Source of the DNA: Prochlorococcus sp. AG-412-P08
GTDB taxonomy: Bacteria > Cyanobacteriota > Cyanobacteriia > PCC-6307 > Cyanobiaceae
NCBI GenBank assembly: GCA_003214695.1
Contig: QCLI01000004.1
Span: 1 to 64,000, forward strand
Direction of reading: 5' to 3'
DNA: 64,000 nt
In this document: positions 44,868 to 53,870 of the stretch, in pieces
How positions within the stretch are numbered: the stretch's first letter is position 1
Layout of the letters: every line of letters begins with the position of its first letter
Notes under the pieces: generated by a model
The model's database searches: none
What the model was told of the DNA's origin: nothing
What the model saw: the letters and a program-made list of their open reading frames with translations, nothing else
Position numbers and translations under genes: made by a program

Positions 44868-46004
44868 CTAGCCCTGCGTCAAGGGTTGCGAAGACTTGTT
44901 TTGGTTATCCCAAACTGGAACTGTGAAATAAAAACATGATCCTTTGCCTGGGTCTGAGACTACCCATATCTTCCCTCCGTGAACTTCTACTATTCTCCTA
45001 CATACTGATAATCCAATACCAAAGCCGGATGTTTGACTGGAAGTCTGAGGTAAACGAACACGGTCGAGGAAAATCCGTTGTTGTTCATCATTAGGGATCC
45101 CTGGTCCTTTGTCACAAATACTTACTTGTACCCATTGATTAGTTCTATGCAGTATCCCTATCTCAACTGTGTCTCCTGACTTAGAAAACTTGAGAGCATT
45201 TTCTATTAAGTTTAGTAATACTTGCCTCATTCTTCTCTGATCAGCAAAAACCTTCGGAAGGTCTGTTGGAATATCTGTGCTTATTCCAATTCCTCGACTT
45301 AGCCAATATTTCTCAAGTTCCAATATTACTTCAGCTGTAACGTGCGCTAAATTTGTTTTTTGAGGATTGCATAAAGCTTCCCATCTTGTTGTTCCAACTT
45401 CTAGAAGATCATTAGAAAGAGATTCAATTTCGTCTAAGCGCCTTTTAATAACTTCTTGCAATCTACTTATATCAATTTGACCAAGTGATTGACTTTGCAC
45501 CGCTAATTTAGCTGCAGAAAGCGGTGTCCTCAATTCGTGGGCTACCATTCTCAATAGTCTATCCTGCGACTCAATTTGATTTGCCAAGGTTTCATTCTCT
45601 TGTCTTAAGACGAGATTTTCATCTTCTAGAAGTAATTCTTTTCTTGTTCGAATGGTTTCAACATCACTGTGTCTAACATTTGTACCTAAGCCACTGATTA
45701 GCACTTCTTCTTTCTCCCATCTTGGCAGCCAGTTCTGAATTTGCTCAAAGATACTTGTACCAGCAAAAATTTGTTTCGGCTTAGGATCAATTTTTATTAG
45801 GGCTGGTATAGCAACTAGTTTATGTAGTTCTAGTAGCTCAGGTTGTTCTTTAGGATCTGAGAATTGAAGGTTTACATCAAAACCACAATCTTCAGATTCT
45901 AAGAATCTAATGAGAGACCTTAAATCACCACGAGTCAAATGATTTCTATTTGCTACTAGAAGAAGGTTTAGCTTAGTTTGCTCATTAGCTGTTTTCTTAT
46001 TCAC
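44868..46004 (-). CDS. sasA: SasA, KaiC-interacting circadian sensor histidine kinase
   Basis: The 378-residue protein has an N-terminal KaiB-like thioredoxin-fold domain (about 12-98, [20 protein letters not shown]...), a coiled-coil linker, and a histidine kinase. The H-box is [12 protein letters not shown] with His156. The N box is [16 protein letters not shown], and the G boxes are [11 protein letters not shown] and [18 protein letters not shown]. It reads the KaiC state and phosphorylates RpaA, coupling the clock to transcription. There is no membrane segment. Kai genes are not in the window. Prochlorococcus generally lacks kaiA, so SasA would report an hourglass-like timer. Confidence 0.95.
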   Translation of the reverse strand: MNKKTANEQTKLNLLLVANRNHLTRGDLRSLIRFLESEDCGFDVNLQFSDPKEQPELLELHKLVAIPALIKIDPKPKQIFAGTSIFEQIQNWLPRWEKEEVLISGLGTNVRHSDVETIRTRKELLLEDENLVLRQENETLANQIESQDRLLRMVAHELRTPLSAAKLAVQSQSLGQIDISRLQEVIKRRLDEIESLSNDLLEVGTTRWEALCNPQKTNLAHVTAEVILELEKYWLSRGIGISTDIPTDLPKVFADQRRMRQVLLNLIENALKFSKSGDTVEIGILHRTNQWVQVSICDKGPGIPNDEQQRIFLDRVRLPQTSSQTSGFGIGLSVCRRIVEVHGGKIWVVSDPGKGSCFYFTVPVWDNQNKSSQPLTQG

Positions 46005-46768
46005 AGCTTTGAACTACTTGTTGAATCTTACATATATTTTAAGGGACTATGAGTAAAATTCGAGCGAATCTATTAATTAAATAAATACTCTTTTATGAAA
46101 TCTGTAACTATTTCTTATGTTCTTAAACAAACTGCCAGAATTAGTAAGCGTTTCTCGCGAGGTTTTCCTAAGAAATTGAGCATCTGTATTTATATGACTT
46201 GCGTGAATGGTTCATTAGAAATATTGGATTTTGGCCGAACAATAGACTATAGCTGTTGTACCAAAAAAAATTTTTGAATCACAAGATGGTTGATTTTCGT
46301 ATAAGAATTGTCCATTTAATATTAAAAGTGAATTGAGGTCCTTTCTGATTGCTCTTGTTAGAATATAATTTTATTTTAGCTAAAAGCCTTTTTTGCCAAC
46401 TGAAGGCGGTATTGAAGCATCCTTACTGGGAGATTATGGGAAAGAAATAGTAGTTATCAAAATTGATATTTGGAGTTTCCGATAGAATACAACTTGTATC
46501 GTACCTATTTAGATTTTTTATAAATGTAGCTGCATGATTCTTTAAGCATTCTCTTTTATTTGAGCAAGATACTTATTGATCTAGCTATATATAAAGCTAG
46601 AGTACTCACACAATGAGAAAATAGTTGAGATTTCCTTGTGAAGAGGATCTCAGCTTAGTTCTAAAACCTGTATTAGAAGATAAGTCTTAATTACTAATAA
46701 ATTAAGTAAAATAAGCACATTGGTTTGAGACTCCATAAAGTATGATTTAAATAACTTCCTGCTCAACA
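46005..46768. other. Long intergenic region
   Basis: About 760 bases without a convincing protein gene. A 60-codon ATG frame at 46095-46277 was considered and not called. A 6-bp hairpin (CTAGCT 46581-46586 / AGCTAG 46595-46600) and an imperfect one around 46627-46651 (GAGAT/ATCTC) lie upstream of the next gene. The region could hold the sasA promoter on the minus strand and a leader or sRNA on the plus strand, but no known RNA was recognised. Confidence 0.4.
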
Positions 46769-47230
46769 TTGAATAAATATCTGCATTCTTTCTCTGGAGT
46801 TTCTCTTAGCATCCTTTTCTTTCCTTTAATTGCATTTGCTTCTTTATCTGACTCTGCAATGGCGGACGAAAAAATCAATACAAAGAAAGCAGCAACTAAT
46901 GAGGAAGTCTTTACTTATAAAGTAATCGGTGGGCTAACTATTTGCAATGCTTTAAATCTTGGAGTTGATTTTAAGAAGGCTCAAGAAATTGCAGTAAGGA
47001 CATATGTAAATGTATTAGTAGCAAAGCATGATAAGAAAATCACCAATCCACAATTTGAAGAGGAGACTTTGTCAGAAAATAATTTGATATATGGTAGCCA
47101 GTTTATGTTGATATCGGATGCTACTAATCGCTGCCCTAAAGATATACCGTCCGAAGTTAAGAAAGCTGTTGAGGACCAGTACAAGAAACTTGACAAGGAA
47201 ATTAAAAAGAAAAACAAAAATAAAAGATAG
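46769..47230 (+). CDS. Small exported protein, unknown
   Basis: The 153-residue protein has a clear signal peptide (about residues 1-32, core VSLSILFFPLIAFA, likely cleavage after SAMA). A helical domain follows with two Cys (TICNAL and NRCPKD) and a strongly basic Lys-rich tail (KKKNKNKR). The start is TTG. The family is not recognised. The signal peptide is the main evidence that the frame is real. It is convergent with prs, whose stop is 15 bases away. Confidence 0.65.
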   Translation: MNKYLHSFSGVSLSILFFPLIAFASLSDSAMADEKINTKKAATNEEVFTYKVIGGLTICNALNLGVDFKKAQEIAVRTYVNVLVAKHDKKITNPQFEEETLSENNLIYGSQFMLISDATNRCPKDIPSEVKKAVEDQYKKLDKEIKKKNKNKR

Positions 47231-47244
47231 TTGATTTGGTCGAC

Positions 47245-48240
47245 TTATCTAAACATAGAACTTATGGAACTTTCTTCGTGAATCCTCCAAATTGCCTCAC
47301 CTAACATATTTGCAACTGAAAGAACCTTTAATTGCTCGAAACAGTGATTTTTTGGTATAGGAATACTATTGGTAACTACAACTTCTTCAAAAAGGCCTTC
47401 AGCAGATAATCTTGTGATTGCTGGAGGAGAGAACACTGCATGAGAGGCGCAAGCTATAACTCCTTTGGCTCCTTCTTTCCTTAAAAGCTCAGCACCAGCG
47501 CATATTGTCCCTCCGGTATCTATCATGTCGTCAATTAAAATGGCTGTTTTATTTGATACATCTCCAATTACAGTAAGGCTTTGAGCGATATTGTGGGCAG
47601 CACGGCGTTTATCAATAATAGCTAAAGGTGCATCATTCATTTGCTTCGCAAATGCTCTTGCACGAGCAACACCCCCAACATCAGGAGATACCACTACAAT
47701 CTCCTCTAGTTCCTTTGTCGATAAATAATCAATTAATACTGGAGAACCATAAATGTGGTCACATGGTATATCGAAATAACCTTGAATCTGTGCTGAATGA
47801 AGATCCATTGCTAAAACTCTATCAACTCCTGATGCAACCAACAGATTGGCAGAGAGTTTTGCGGTAATAGATTCTCTTCCAGCGGTTTTTCTATCGGCTC
47901 TTGCATAACCGTAATAAGGTATAACAGCTGTTACTTGTCTAGCTGAGGCTCGTTTACATGCGTCAACCATTATCATTAGCTCCATAAGACTGTCATTGAC
48001 AGGAGCACATGTAGGTTGAATTAGGAATACATCACAACCCCTTATAGATTGTTGAATTTGTACGTAAAGTTCTCCATCAGCAAACCGTTTCGAGACAAGT
48101 GGAACATCTTCAATTCCGATGTAAGAGGCAATCTCTTTGGCTAGAATTGGATTAGATGTGCCACTTATTAGCTTTAGCCTTTGAGTGTTCTGATTTGTCT
48201 TTAAATTTTGAGCAGTAGAGGCGGTGATAAAACTAGTCAC
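47245..48240 (-). CDS. prs: Ribose-phosphate pyrophosphokinase
   Basis: The product is 331 residues from the GTG at 48240 (MTSFITASTAQ); the frame extends 5 codons further to a TTG at 48255, and GGGGAG lies just upstream of the GTG. The enzyme makes PRPP from ribose-5-phosphate and ATP for nucleotide, histidine and tryptophan synthesis. Conserved pieces are KLISGTSNPILAKEIA, SRFADGELYVQIQ-type substrate loop, MDLHSAQIQGYFDIP, VVSPDVGGVARARAFA and the PRPP-binding AILIDDMIDTGGTI. It is cytosolic and monocistronic. Confidence 0.97.
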   Translation of the reverse strand: MTSFITASTAQNLKTNQNTQRLKLISGTSNPILAKEIASYIGIEDVPLVSKRFADGELYVQIQQSIRGCDVFLIQPTCAPVNDSLMELMIMVDACKRASARQVTAVIPYYGYARADRKTAGRESITAKLSANLLVASGVDRVLAMDLHSAQIQGYFDIPCDHIYGSPVLIDYLSTKELEEIVVVSPDVGGVARARAFAKQMNDAPLAIIDKRRAAHNIAQSLTVIGDVSNKTAILIDDMIDTGGTICAGAELLRKEGAKGVIACASHAVFSPPAITRLSAEGLFEEVVVTNSIPIPKNHCFEQLKVLSVANMLGEAIWRIHEESSISSMFR

Positions 48241-48326
48241 GGTCTCCCCATTCAATAACCATTATTTTTAATGTTAAAGCTCATAGCTCATCTTTCCAAA
48301 TTTTTCTTTGTTCTTGTAGTCGTTCG

Positions 48327-48863
48327 ATGATTTGTCATATGCCATTTATTCTTGCAATTGGAGACATACCCAAGCCGTTTGAGGATACGGGATCCCTTGC
48401 TATAAAAAGGTTCTTCAATTCTAAATTGCTTAGGATTTCTTGCGAGGAAAATCCCAATAATTTCTTAAGTGAATTTGAGAATCGAAATGAAATAGTTCAG
48501 CTCATTGGTGATGCAGCTATTAGCAATTCATTAGGAGGGAGTTGGTTAGAATCTTTAGGTGATTGGCAAAAGCCTGTTATCTTCCTGGCCTCCCCAGCAT
48601 CTTCTGGTCACATCCCTGGGACAGTATCGGCTCATGTCAGTTTATGCAAAACGCACTCTGTTCCTTTAGTTGGCATTATTCAACTAGGCGGGGAATGGGA
48701 TTCTAGAAAAAGATCTGTAGATTGCCTACCATGGTGTGGGTTTATCCCTAGTGAACTTTTAAAAAAGGATTTCAACTGGGAAAGTGCGAGTTTAGATGAA
48801 GTCTTCTTGCTTGAGGATATATATATGAACTTGAAAAAAACTATTTCTTTATTTAATTTGTAA
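48327..48863 (+). CDS. Conserved-looking hypothetical protein, 178 residues
   Basis: This soluble protein has alternating hydrophobic strands and helices that suggest an alpha/beta fold (FILAIGDIPKPFEDT, EIVQLIGDAAISNSLGG, KPVIFLASPASSGHIPGTVSAHVSLC, VPLVGIIQLGGEWD). The layout hints at a P-loop or Rossmann-like fold, but no motif is complete. The start is ATG 48327, and ATG 48339 (MPFILAIG) is an alternative. The family is unknown. It is divergent from prs. Confidence 0.75.
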   Translation: MICHMPFILAIGDIPKPFEDTGSLAIKRFFNSKLLRISCEENPNNFLSEFENRNEIVQLIGDAAISNSLGGSWLESLGDWQKPVIFLASPASSGHIPGTVSAHVSLCKTHSVPLVGIIQLGGEWDSRKRSVDCLPWCGFIPSELLKKDFNWESASLDEVFLLEDIYMNLKKTISLFNL

Positions 48864-48927
48864 TTAGATATCTATAGACAATTTATTTATCTATATTATA
48901 TCTTTTTAGGTTAAATTACCTCAAATA

Positions 48928-49083
48928 TTAATCCCCTATTATTTCAATATCTCTTTTCAAGTTTGAAAGATTAGATTTTATATTTTCTGGCCATAACGAA
49001 TTTATAATTGTGCTAAAAAACCATATCCCAGCTATAAATATGCCAACCATATGTATCACTCTCCCAGGGTATTTAATTTTCAT
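48928..49083 (-). CDS. Small single-helix membrane protein, 51 residues
   Basis: An ATG-started minus-strand ORF encodes a basic N-terminus (MKIKYPGRVIH), one membrane helix (about residues 12-30, MVGIFIAGIWFFSTIINSL) and a polar helical tail (NLKRDIEIIGD). AAGG lies about 8 bases upstream of the start. It occupies the otherwise empty 48864-49173 interval and is divergent from malQ. The family is not recognised. Confidence 0.5.
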   Translation of the reverse strand: MKIKYPGRVIHMVGIFIAGIWFFSTIINSLWPENIKSNLSNLKRDIEIIGD

Positions 49084-49173
49084 CTAGGTACCTTATCTAA
49101 TAGCTTGATTGGATTTGTCGTGGTTCTCTGATTCTATTGAAAGCTTAGTGCTTTTTTTAGTATTTTTGTATAA

Positions 49174-50730
49174 ATGGTACATTCTAATCTCACTAAGCCT
49201 AGATTCAGCGGAATTTTGCTGCATCTTTCTTCATTGCCTTTTGGAGGCACTTGTGGGACTTTTGGGGAGTCTTCCAGGAAATGGATTAGATTATTATCGC
49301 AGAATGAGATAAGTGTTTGGCAATTTTTACCTTTAACTCCAACAGATGATACTGGCTCCCCATATAGCTCACCTTCTAGTTTTGCTTTCAATCCATGGTT
49401 TCTAGACGCTAATGATTTAGCAGAGGAAGGTTTTATTTCCAAGCAGACTGTTAAAGAATTACCTGACACTTTTTGTTCTAGTAACAGGTTAAAATTAGAT
49501 TTTCTTTTAGCAAATCTTCGTAGTAGCAAACTTGCTAGAGCCTTGAGAAATGATTGGGATCAGCAGAGTCTGGAAAAACATATGGAGTTTGATGAATGGA
49601 GATTGGGTCAATTTTGGCTTGATGATTATGTATGTTTTATGGAACTTAGTCGCCAAAATAATGGTTTGCCTTGGTGGGAATGGCCTGAAAAGTTTTCATT
49701 ACATGACCTTGATCAATTAGAGGAATGGAAGAGTAAATATAAAGATTATCTTCTTGAGCAGAAATTGCTCCAATGGCATTTAAATAGACAATGGAAAGCT
49801 TTAAGAAAAATTGCCCAGGCTAATGGAGTTCTTCTTTTTGGTGATTTACCTTTTTATGTTTCTAGAAATAGTGCGGATGTTTGGTCGAATCCAACATTGT
49901 TTTCAGTTTTGCCTGGAGGTAATCTTTTAAACCAGAGTGGCGTACCCCCAGATTATTTCTCAGAAACAGGCCAACTTTGGGGCACACCTGTTTATAAATG
50001 GCAAGTACATAAAAACACTAATTATAAGTGGTGGAGAAGTAGATTGAAACATCAATGGTTGCAAGTTGACTTATTGCGTTTAGATCACTTCAGGGCAATG
50101 GATTCATATTGGTCTGTTCCTGGCTCTCACTTAACTGCAGAAAATGGTTGTTGGCTTCCATCGCCAGGGTTAGAACTTTTTTCAATATTGAAGAATGATT
50201 TTGGACCATCCCTTCCTTTAGTAGCAGAGGATTTGGGTGTTATTACAGAAGAGGTTGAATGTTTAAGAGATTATTTTGGTTTTCCGGGTATGAAAATCTT
50301 ACAATTTGGATTTGATGGTAATTTAAGTAATCCCTATCTACCTGAAAACATTAAAGGTTATAAATGGATTGTTTATACAGGCACGCATGATAATGCAACT
50401 ACTAATGGATGGTGGGGTGAACAAGGTGATGAAATAAAAGAAAGGTTTTCTCAGAGAGATAAAGGTAACTTCGAGTCTCCGTCATGGAAGTTAATTGAAA
50501 TGGGAATGTATACAGATTCAATATTATTTATTTCCCCTCTTCAGGATATTCTATCTTTAGGTAATGAAGCTAGATTAAATACGCCTGGTACAACCGAAGA
50601 TAATTGGAATTGGAATCTATCTGACTTTGATAATGATTTATCCTTAGCTTTAAAGGAATATGGTACTTTGTCTAAAAAAAGTGGTAGGTCTTTTAAAGAA
50701 GTTCATAATATTTTTAAGGATTTTTTATAA
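49174..50730 (+). CDS. malQ: 4-alpha-glucanotransferase (amylomaltase, GH77)
   Basis: The 518-residue GH77 enzyme transfers alpha-1,4-glucan chains during glycogen breakdown. It starts with RFSGILLHLSSLPFGGTCGTFG and QFLPLTPTDDTGSPYSSPSSF. The nucleophile Asp lies in LLRLDHFRAMDSYWSVP and the acid/base Glu in LVAEDLGVITEEV. The third acid is in YTGTHDNATTNGWW and the tail has LNTPGTTEDNWNWN. Length is normal. With the GH57 protein and Zwf/OpcA it serves dark carbon use. Confidence 0.97.
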   Translation: MVHSNLTKPRFSGILLHLSSLPFGGTCGTFGESSRKWIRLLSQNEISVWQFLPLTPTDDTGSPYSSPSSFAFNPWFLDANDLAEEGFISKQTVKELPDTFCSSNRLKLDFLLANLRSSKLARALRNDWDQQSLEKHMEFDEWRLGQFWLDDYVCFMELSRQNNGLPWWEWPEKFSLHDLDQLEEWKSKYKDYLLEQKLLQWHLNRQWKALRKIAQANGVLLFGDLPFYVSRNSADVWSNPTLFSVLPGGNLLNQSGVPPDYFSETGQLWGTPVYKWQVHKNTNYKWWRSRLKHQWLQVDLLRLDHFRAMDSYWSVPGSHLTAENGCWLPSPGLELFSILKNDFGPSLPLVAEDLGVITEEVECLRDYFGFPGMKILQFGFDGNLSNPYLPENIKGYKWIVYTGTHDNATTNGWWGEQGDEIKERFSQRDKGNFESPSWKLIEMGMYTDSILFISPLQDILSLGNEARLNTPGTTEDNWNWNLSDFDNDLSLALKEYGTLSKKSGRSFKEVHNIFKDFL

Positions 50731-50773
50731 TTTAAGAATACTCAGACTAATAGTATATTTCAATATCTAATCT

Positions 50774-51316
50774 TCAGTCCAACTCTTTAGAATCTACAGA
50801 TTTAATAATCTTTTCATTTGGCTCAGTTGGATTGTATAGGATAGGTATAATTGTTTGAAGGTTATTTTTTGACAGAACTAACTGATATTTATTTAAGAGA
50901 AAGATGCTCAAGAGGATAAATATAATGTATATTGTAATCCCTTGTGATTTAGAAAATAGTATTGATGAAATAGATTCATGATTGCTTAGATGGACGTCTT
51001 CTTTGGTTCCCTTAGTTTTAATTAGTTTCTTAAGGCTATGGTTTTCTAATTTCAATTCTTTTTCAAGTATTTCTAGCATAGGAGAAAGGTACGTTATCTC
51101 AGGTAGATTATGCGTCCATCCATTTTCGATGGCTTCTATTACTGCAACTGAAATTCTTGTTTTTCTAGAAAGATCAGATTTTGTTATGCCAATGCTTAAT
51201 CTCTGGTTCTTTATTTTTTGAGCATACTCTAAAAATAAACTATCATTAGTTAATACAATTTTTTCACTAGGACCTATTTTTCTATTGTTTAGGAAATTCT
51301 TTAGTTTACTAAGCAT
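50774..51316 (-). CDS. HTH membrane protein, RodZ-like N-terminal part
   Basis: The 180-residue protein has a helix-turn-helix of the RodZ/HTH_25 type (about residues 30-80, YAQKIKNQRLSIGITKSDLSRKTRISVAVIEAIENG). A polar linker, one membrane helix (about 126-144, GITIYIIFILLSIFLL) and a 35-residue extracytoplasmic tail follow. Full RodZ has a larger periplasmic domain, absent here. RodZ links the cell-shape machinery to the membrane. It lies 19 bases downstream of a pseudouridine synthase gene on the same strand. Confidence 0.72.
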   Translation of the reverse strand: MLSKLKNFLNNRKIGPSEKIVLTNDSLFLEYAQKIKNQRLSIGITKSDLSRKTRISVAVIEAIENGWTHNLPEITYLSPMLEILEKELKLENHSLKKLIKTKGTKEDVHLSNHESISSILFSKSQGITIYIIFILLSIFLLNKYQLVLSKNNLQTIIPILYNPTEPNEKIIKSVDSKELD

Positions 51317-51335
51317 AAATATATTTATTTGATTT

Positions 51336-52046
51336 TTATTTTAACAGATTTTCCCATTCGGAAATATCTAGTTCTCTCCATGAACCCTCTTTAAGACCAC
51401 TTAGGTTTATAGTAGCTATGGCAACTCTATTTAGATCGATTACTTTGTGACCCAATTCGGCAGCAACCCTTCTTATTTGCCTGTTTCGACCTTCTGAAAG
51501 AACTATTTTCAAGAGAGTCTTACCTTGCTCTCTTTTCAAAATATCAACAATAGCTGGTTTTGTTAATTGTTCATTCACATATACACCATTCCTCCATCTG
51601 CTTATTGATTTATTGGTTGGTGAACCAGAGATCCAGACCTCATATGATTTTTTATGTTTATACTTTGGATGGCTAAGCTTTAGGCATAGTAGACCATTGT
51701 TTGAAACTAATAATGCTCCTCTGCTGTCCTTATCAAGCCTGCCAATAGGGTACAAACCCTTTCTCAATTCATTAGGAAGTAGATCTAATACAGTTCTTCT
51801 GCCATGAGTATCTTTGCAACTACAAATTATTCCTAATGGCTTATTAATTAGTATAACTTTATATGAAATATCCTTTGAAAGAACTTGATTGTCTACTTTT
51901 ATTGTGTCATTTTCGAGATCTGCTTTTTCTCCTATAAATGCGATATTTCCATTTACATGTATTCGTTTTTCTCTTAAAAGTGCCTCGGCTTTTCTTCTAG
52001 AGCAGACTCCTTTTTTACTAAGAATTTTTTGTATTCTTTCTTTCAT
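51336..52046 (-). CDS. RsuA/RluB-family pseudouridine synthase
   Basis: The 236-residue RNA modification enzyme has an N-terminal S4 RNA-binding domain (about 1-60, RIQKILSKKGVCSRRKAEALLREKRIHVNG). The catalytic domain's active Asp is in YPIGRLDKDSRGALLVSNNG. Later motifs are KSYEVWISG and EGRNRQIRRVAAELGHKVIDLNR. By size it is RluB/RsuA type, modifying rRNA; the exact position cannot be assigned. It has an ATG start, and the downstream RodZ-like gene is likely co-transcribed. Confidence 0.93.
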   Translation of the reverse strand: MKERIQKILSKKGVCSRRKAEALLREKRIHVNGNIAFIGEKADLENDTIKVDNQVLSKDISYKVILINKPLGIICSCKDTHGRRTVLDLLPNELRKGLYPIGRLDKDSRGALLVSNNGLLCLKLSHPKYKHKKSYEVWISGSPTNKSISRWRNGVYVNEQLTKPAIVDILKREQGKTLLKIVLSEGRNRQIRRVAAELGHKVIDLNRVAIATINLSGLKEGSWRELDISEWENLLK

Positions 52047-52146
52047 TAATTTAGTAAATAATTAAGTACTTTCTCATCAAGTGAATAATCTTTGTTTATG
52101 ATCATACTAATGATAGTTATTGCTTAATGTTTATAATATTAATTTT

Positions 52147-53817
52147 CTAAACATTCCAATTTTTGTTTTGGCTTAAGTTAAGAGGAGAGAATTTCCTTGA
52201 TATTAACTGAAGAAGTCCTCGCATATCTCCAAGATTAAACTCATCATTCTTTATTAGAGATAAAAGCAATTTCTTCCTTATTTTAGAACCTTTATTACTT
52301 AATAACAACTTTAGACCATTTGTTGCGACTGGAAGTAATTCTCTACCAGGGTTATTTGAGGTCTCTGAAATCACTTCAAGAAGGCCTTCAAGCCTCTCGA
52401 CTCGAATAGAGTTCATTTCGTCAAAGACTATATCCATAAGTATTTCAACAAGCTCCTCATTCTCCTCTGTTAAGATTCTTTTTGCTACATAGGGATATGC
52501 AAATCTAAGTATTTTAAACTGAGGATCTAGTCTAAGTGCTAGCCCCTCTTGGCTTACAACCGCTCTTATTATTAAAGCAAAACGTGCTGGTACTCTGAAT
52601 GGATATTCAAACATTAAGTTCGAAAACTTATCTGTGACTGTTTTGAAATTGAGGGAATTTACATCCTTATCAATCACTCCACTTAGGACTTCTTCTAGTA
52701 CAGGTGAAATATCATTTAAATTCTGTTTACTTGATAAGAATCCTAGTCTCTGAAAATCCTCAGCAAGCAATTTAAAGTCTTTATTAATTATGTGAACAAT
52801 TGCTCCAGTAAGTGTTGTCCTGTCTTTGTCACTAATTGAATCCATCATGCCAAAATCAACATAACCAATCTTACCTAGACTTCCTGTTTTACCATTTAGT
52901 GCAAAGAGATTGCCTGGGTGAGGATCAGCATGAAAATAGCCGAACTCAAGTAGTTGTTGAAGTCCGCTAATTACGGCAGTTCTTATTATTGAAGTTGGAT
53001 CAATTTTCTGCTCTATAAGTGTTTTTCTATCCTTTAATTTTGTGCCCTCTATCCAACTTGTAGTAATTACTTTTTTAGAAGAAATTAACCTTTCAACTCT
53101 AGGCACTTCAATAGCTTTGTTTTCTTTAAACAATTGAGCGAACCTTTCTGCATTGTCAGCCTCTTTCTCATAGTCGATCTCATTAAATAAGCTCGTCCCA
53201 AACTCATCTATAATTTCATCTAAACCAAATCCTAAATTTAAAGGTAAGAATGGTCCTATAAACCAACATATTGATCTTATTATGACAAGATCTCTACTAA
53301 TTATATGATTTAAATTTGGTCTTTGTATCTTTACTGCTACCCAGCATTTAGAATTAATTCTAGCTTTGTAAACTTGGCCAAGGCTTGCTGAAGCAATGGG
53401 TTCATTTGGAAAATAATCAAACATATTTTCTGTTGAATCACCTATTTCTTCTTTGAAAATATTCAAAGCCAGCTTATGATTAAAAGGTGGTAAATTATCT
53501 TGTAAATTTGTTAGTTCTTCTAACCATTCTTTTTTTACTAAGTCTGGTCTCGTGGAAAGAGCTTGTCCAAGCTTAATGAAACATGGACCTAACTTTGCTA
53601 TAGTATTTAGTAAATAAACTCCTAATTGTTTTTGAATTTTTTTATCCTTACTGCTACCTTGGAGTAGGAATCTAATTATTAGGATTAAAGTGCTAGTTAA
53701 GATATAAATTAATCTTGGAATCAATATCCATGGTCTTAAAATTAGCCATATGAAGTCCCGTCTAGCCTTGTAAGGCATAGTTTCAACGTCTTTATTAATT
53801 TTATGAGAGGTTTTCAA
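52147..53817 (-). CDS. ABC1/UbiB-family atypical kinase
   Basis: The 556-residue member of the ABC1/AarF/UbiB family has an N-terminal membrane-proximal helix (about residues 31-52). The KxGQ motif is FIKLGQALSTRPDLV. The Ala-rich nucleotide loop is ASASLGQVYKA, the VAVK lysine is in VAVKIQRPNL, the catalytic-type loop is FHADPHPGNLF and the metal-binding motif is YVDFGMMD. Family members act in isoprenoid-quinone synthesis or tocopherol/prenyl-lipid metabolism in plastids and cyanobacteria. The substrate is unknown. It is divergent from the decarboxylase gene. Confidence 0.93.
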   Translation of the reverse strand: MKTSHKINKDVETMPYKARRDFIWLILRPWILIPRLIYILTSTLILIIRFLLQGSSKDKKIQKQLGVYLLNTIAKLGPCFIKLGQALSTRPDLVKKEWLEELTNLQDNLPPFNHKLALNIFKEEIGDSTENMFDYFPNEPIASASLGQVYKARINSKCWVAVKIQRPNLNHIISRDLVIIRSICWFIGPFLPLNLGFGLDEIIDEFGTSLFNEIDYEKEADNAERFAQLFKENKAIEVPRVERLISSKKVITTSWIEGTKLKDRKTLIEQKIDPTSIIRTAVISGLQQLLEFGYFHADPHPGNLFALNGKTGSLGKIGYVDFGMMDSISDKDRTTLTGAIVHIINKDFKLLAEDFQRLGFLSSKQNLNDISPVLEEVLSGVIDKDVNSLNFKTVTDKFSNLMFEYPFRVPARFALIIRAVVSQEGLALRLDPQFKILRFAYPYVAKRILTEENEELVEILMDIVFDEMNSIRVERLEGLLEVISETSNNPGRELLPVATNGLKLLLSNKGSKIRKKLLLSLIKNDEFNLGDMRGLLQLISRKFSPLNLSQNKNWNV

Positions 53818-53870
53818 TTGTTTAAGGTAAAGAAGAATGAGAATCCTTTTGTAAAATCATTCTTGATTTC

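Noticed and set aside
46095-46277. 60-codon ATG ORF on the plus strand
   Set aside because: No Shine-Dalgarno, unnatural composition (scattered Cys, no clear helix or domain), and isolated in a long intergenic region; likely chance.
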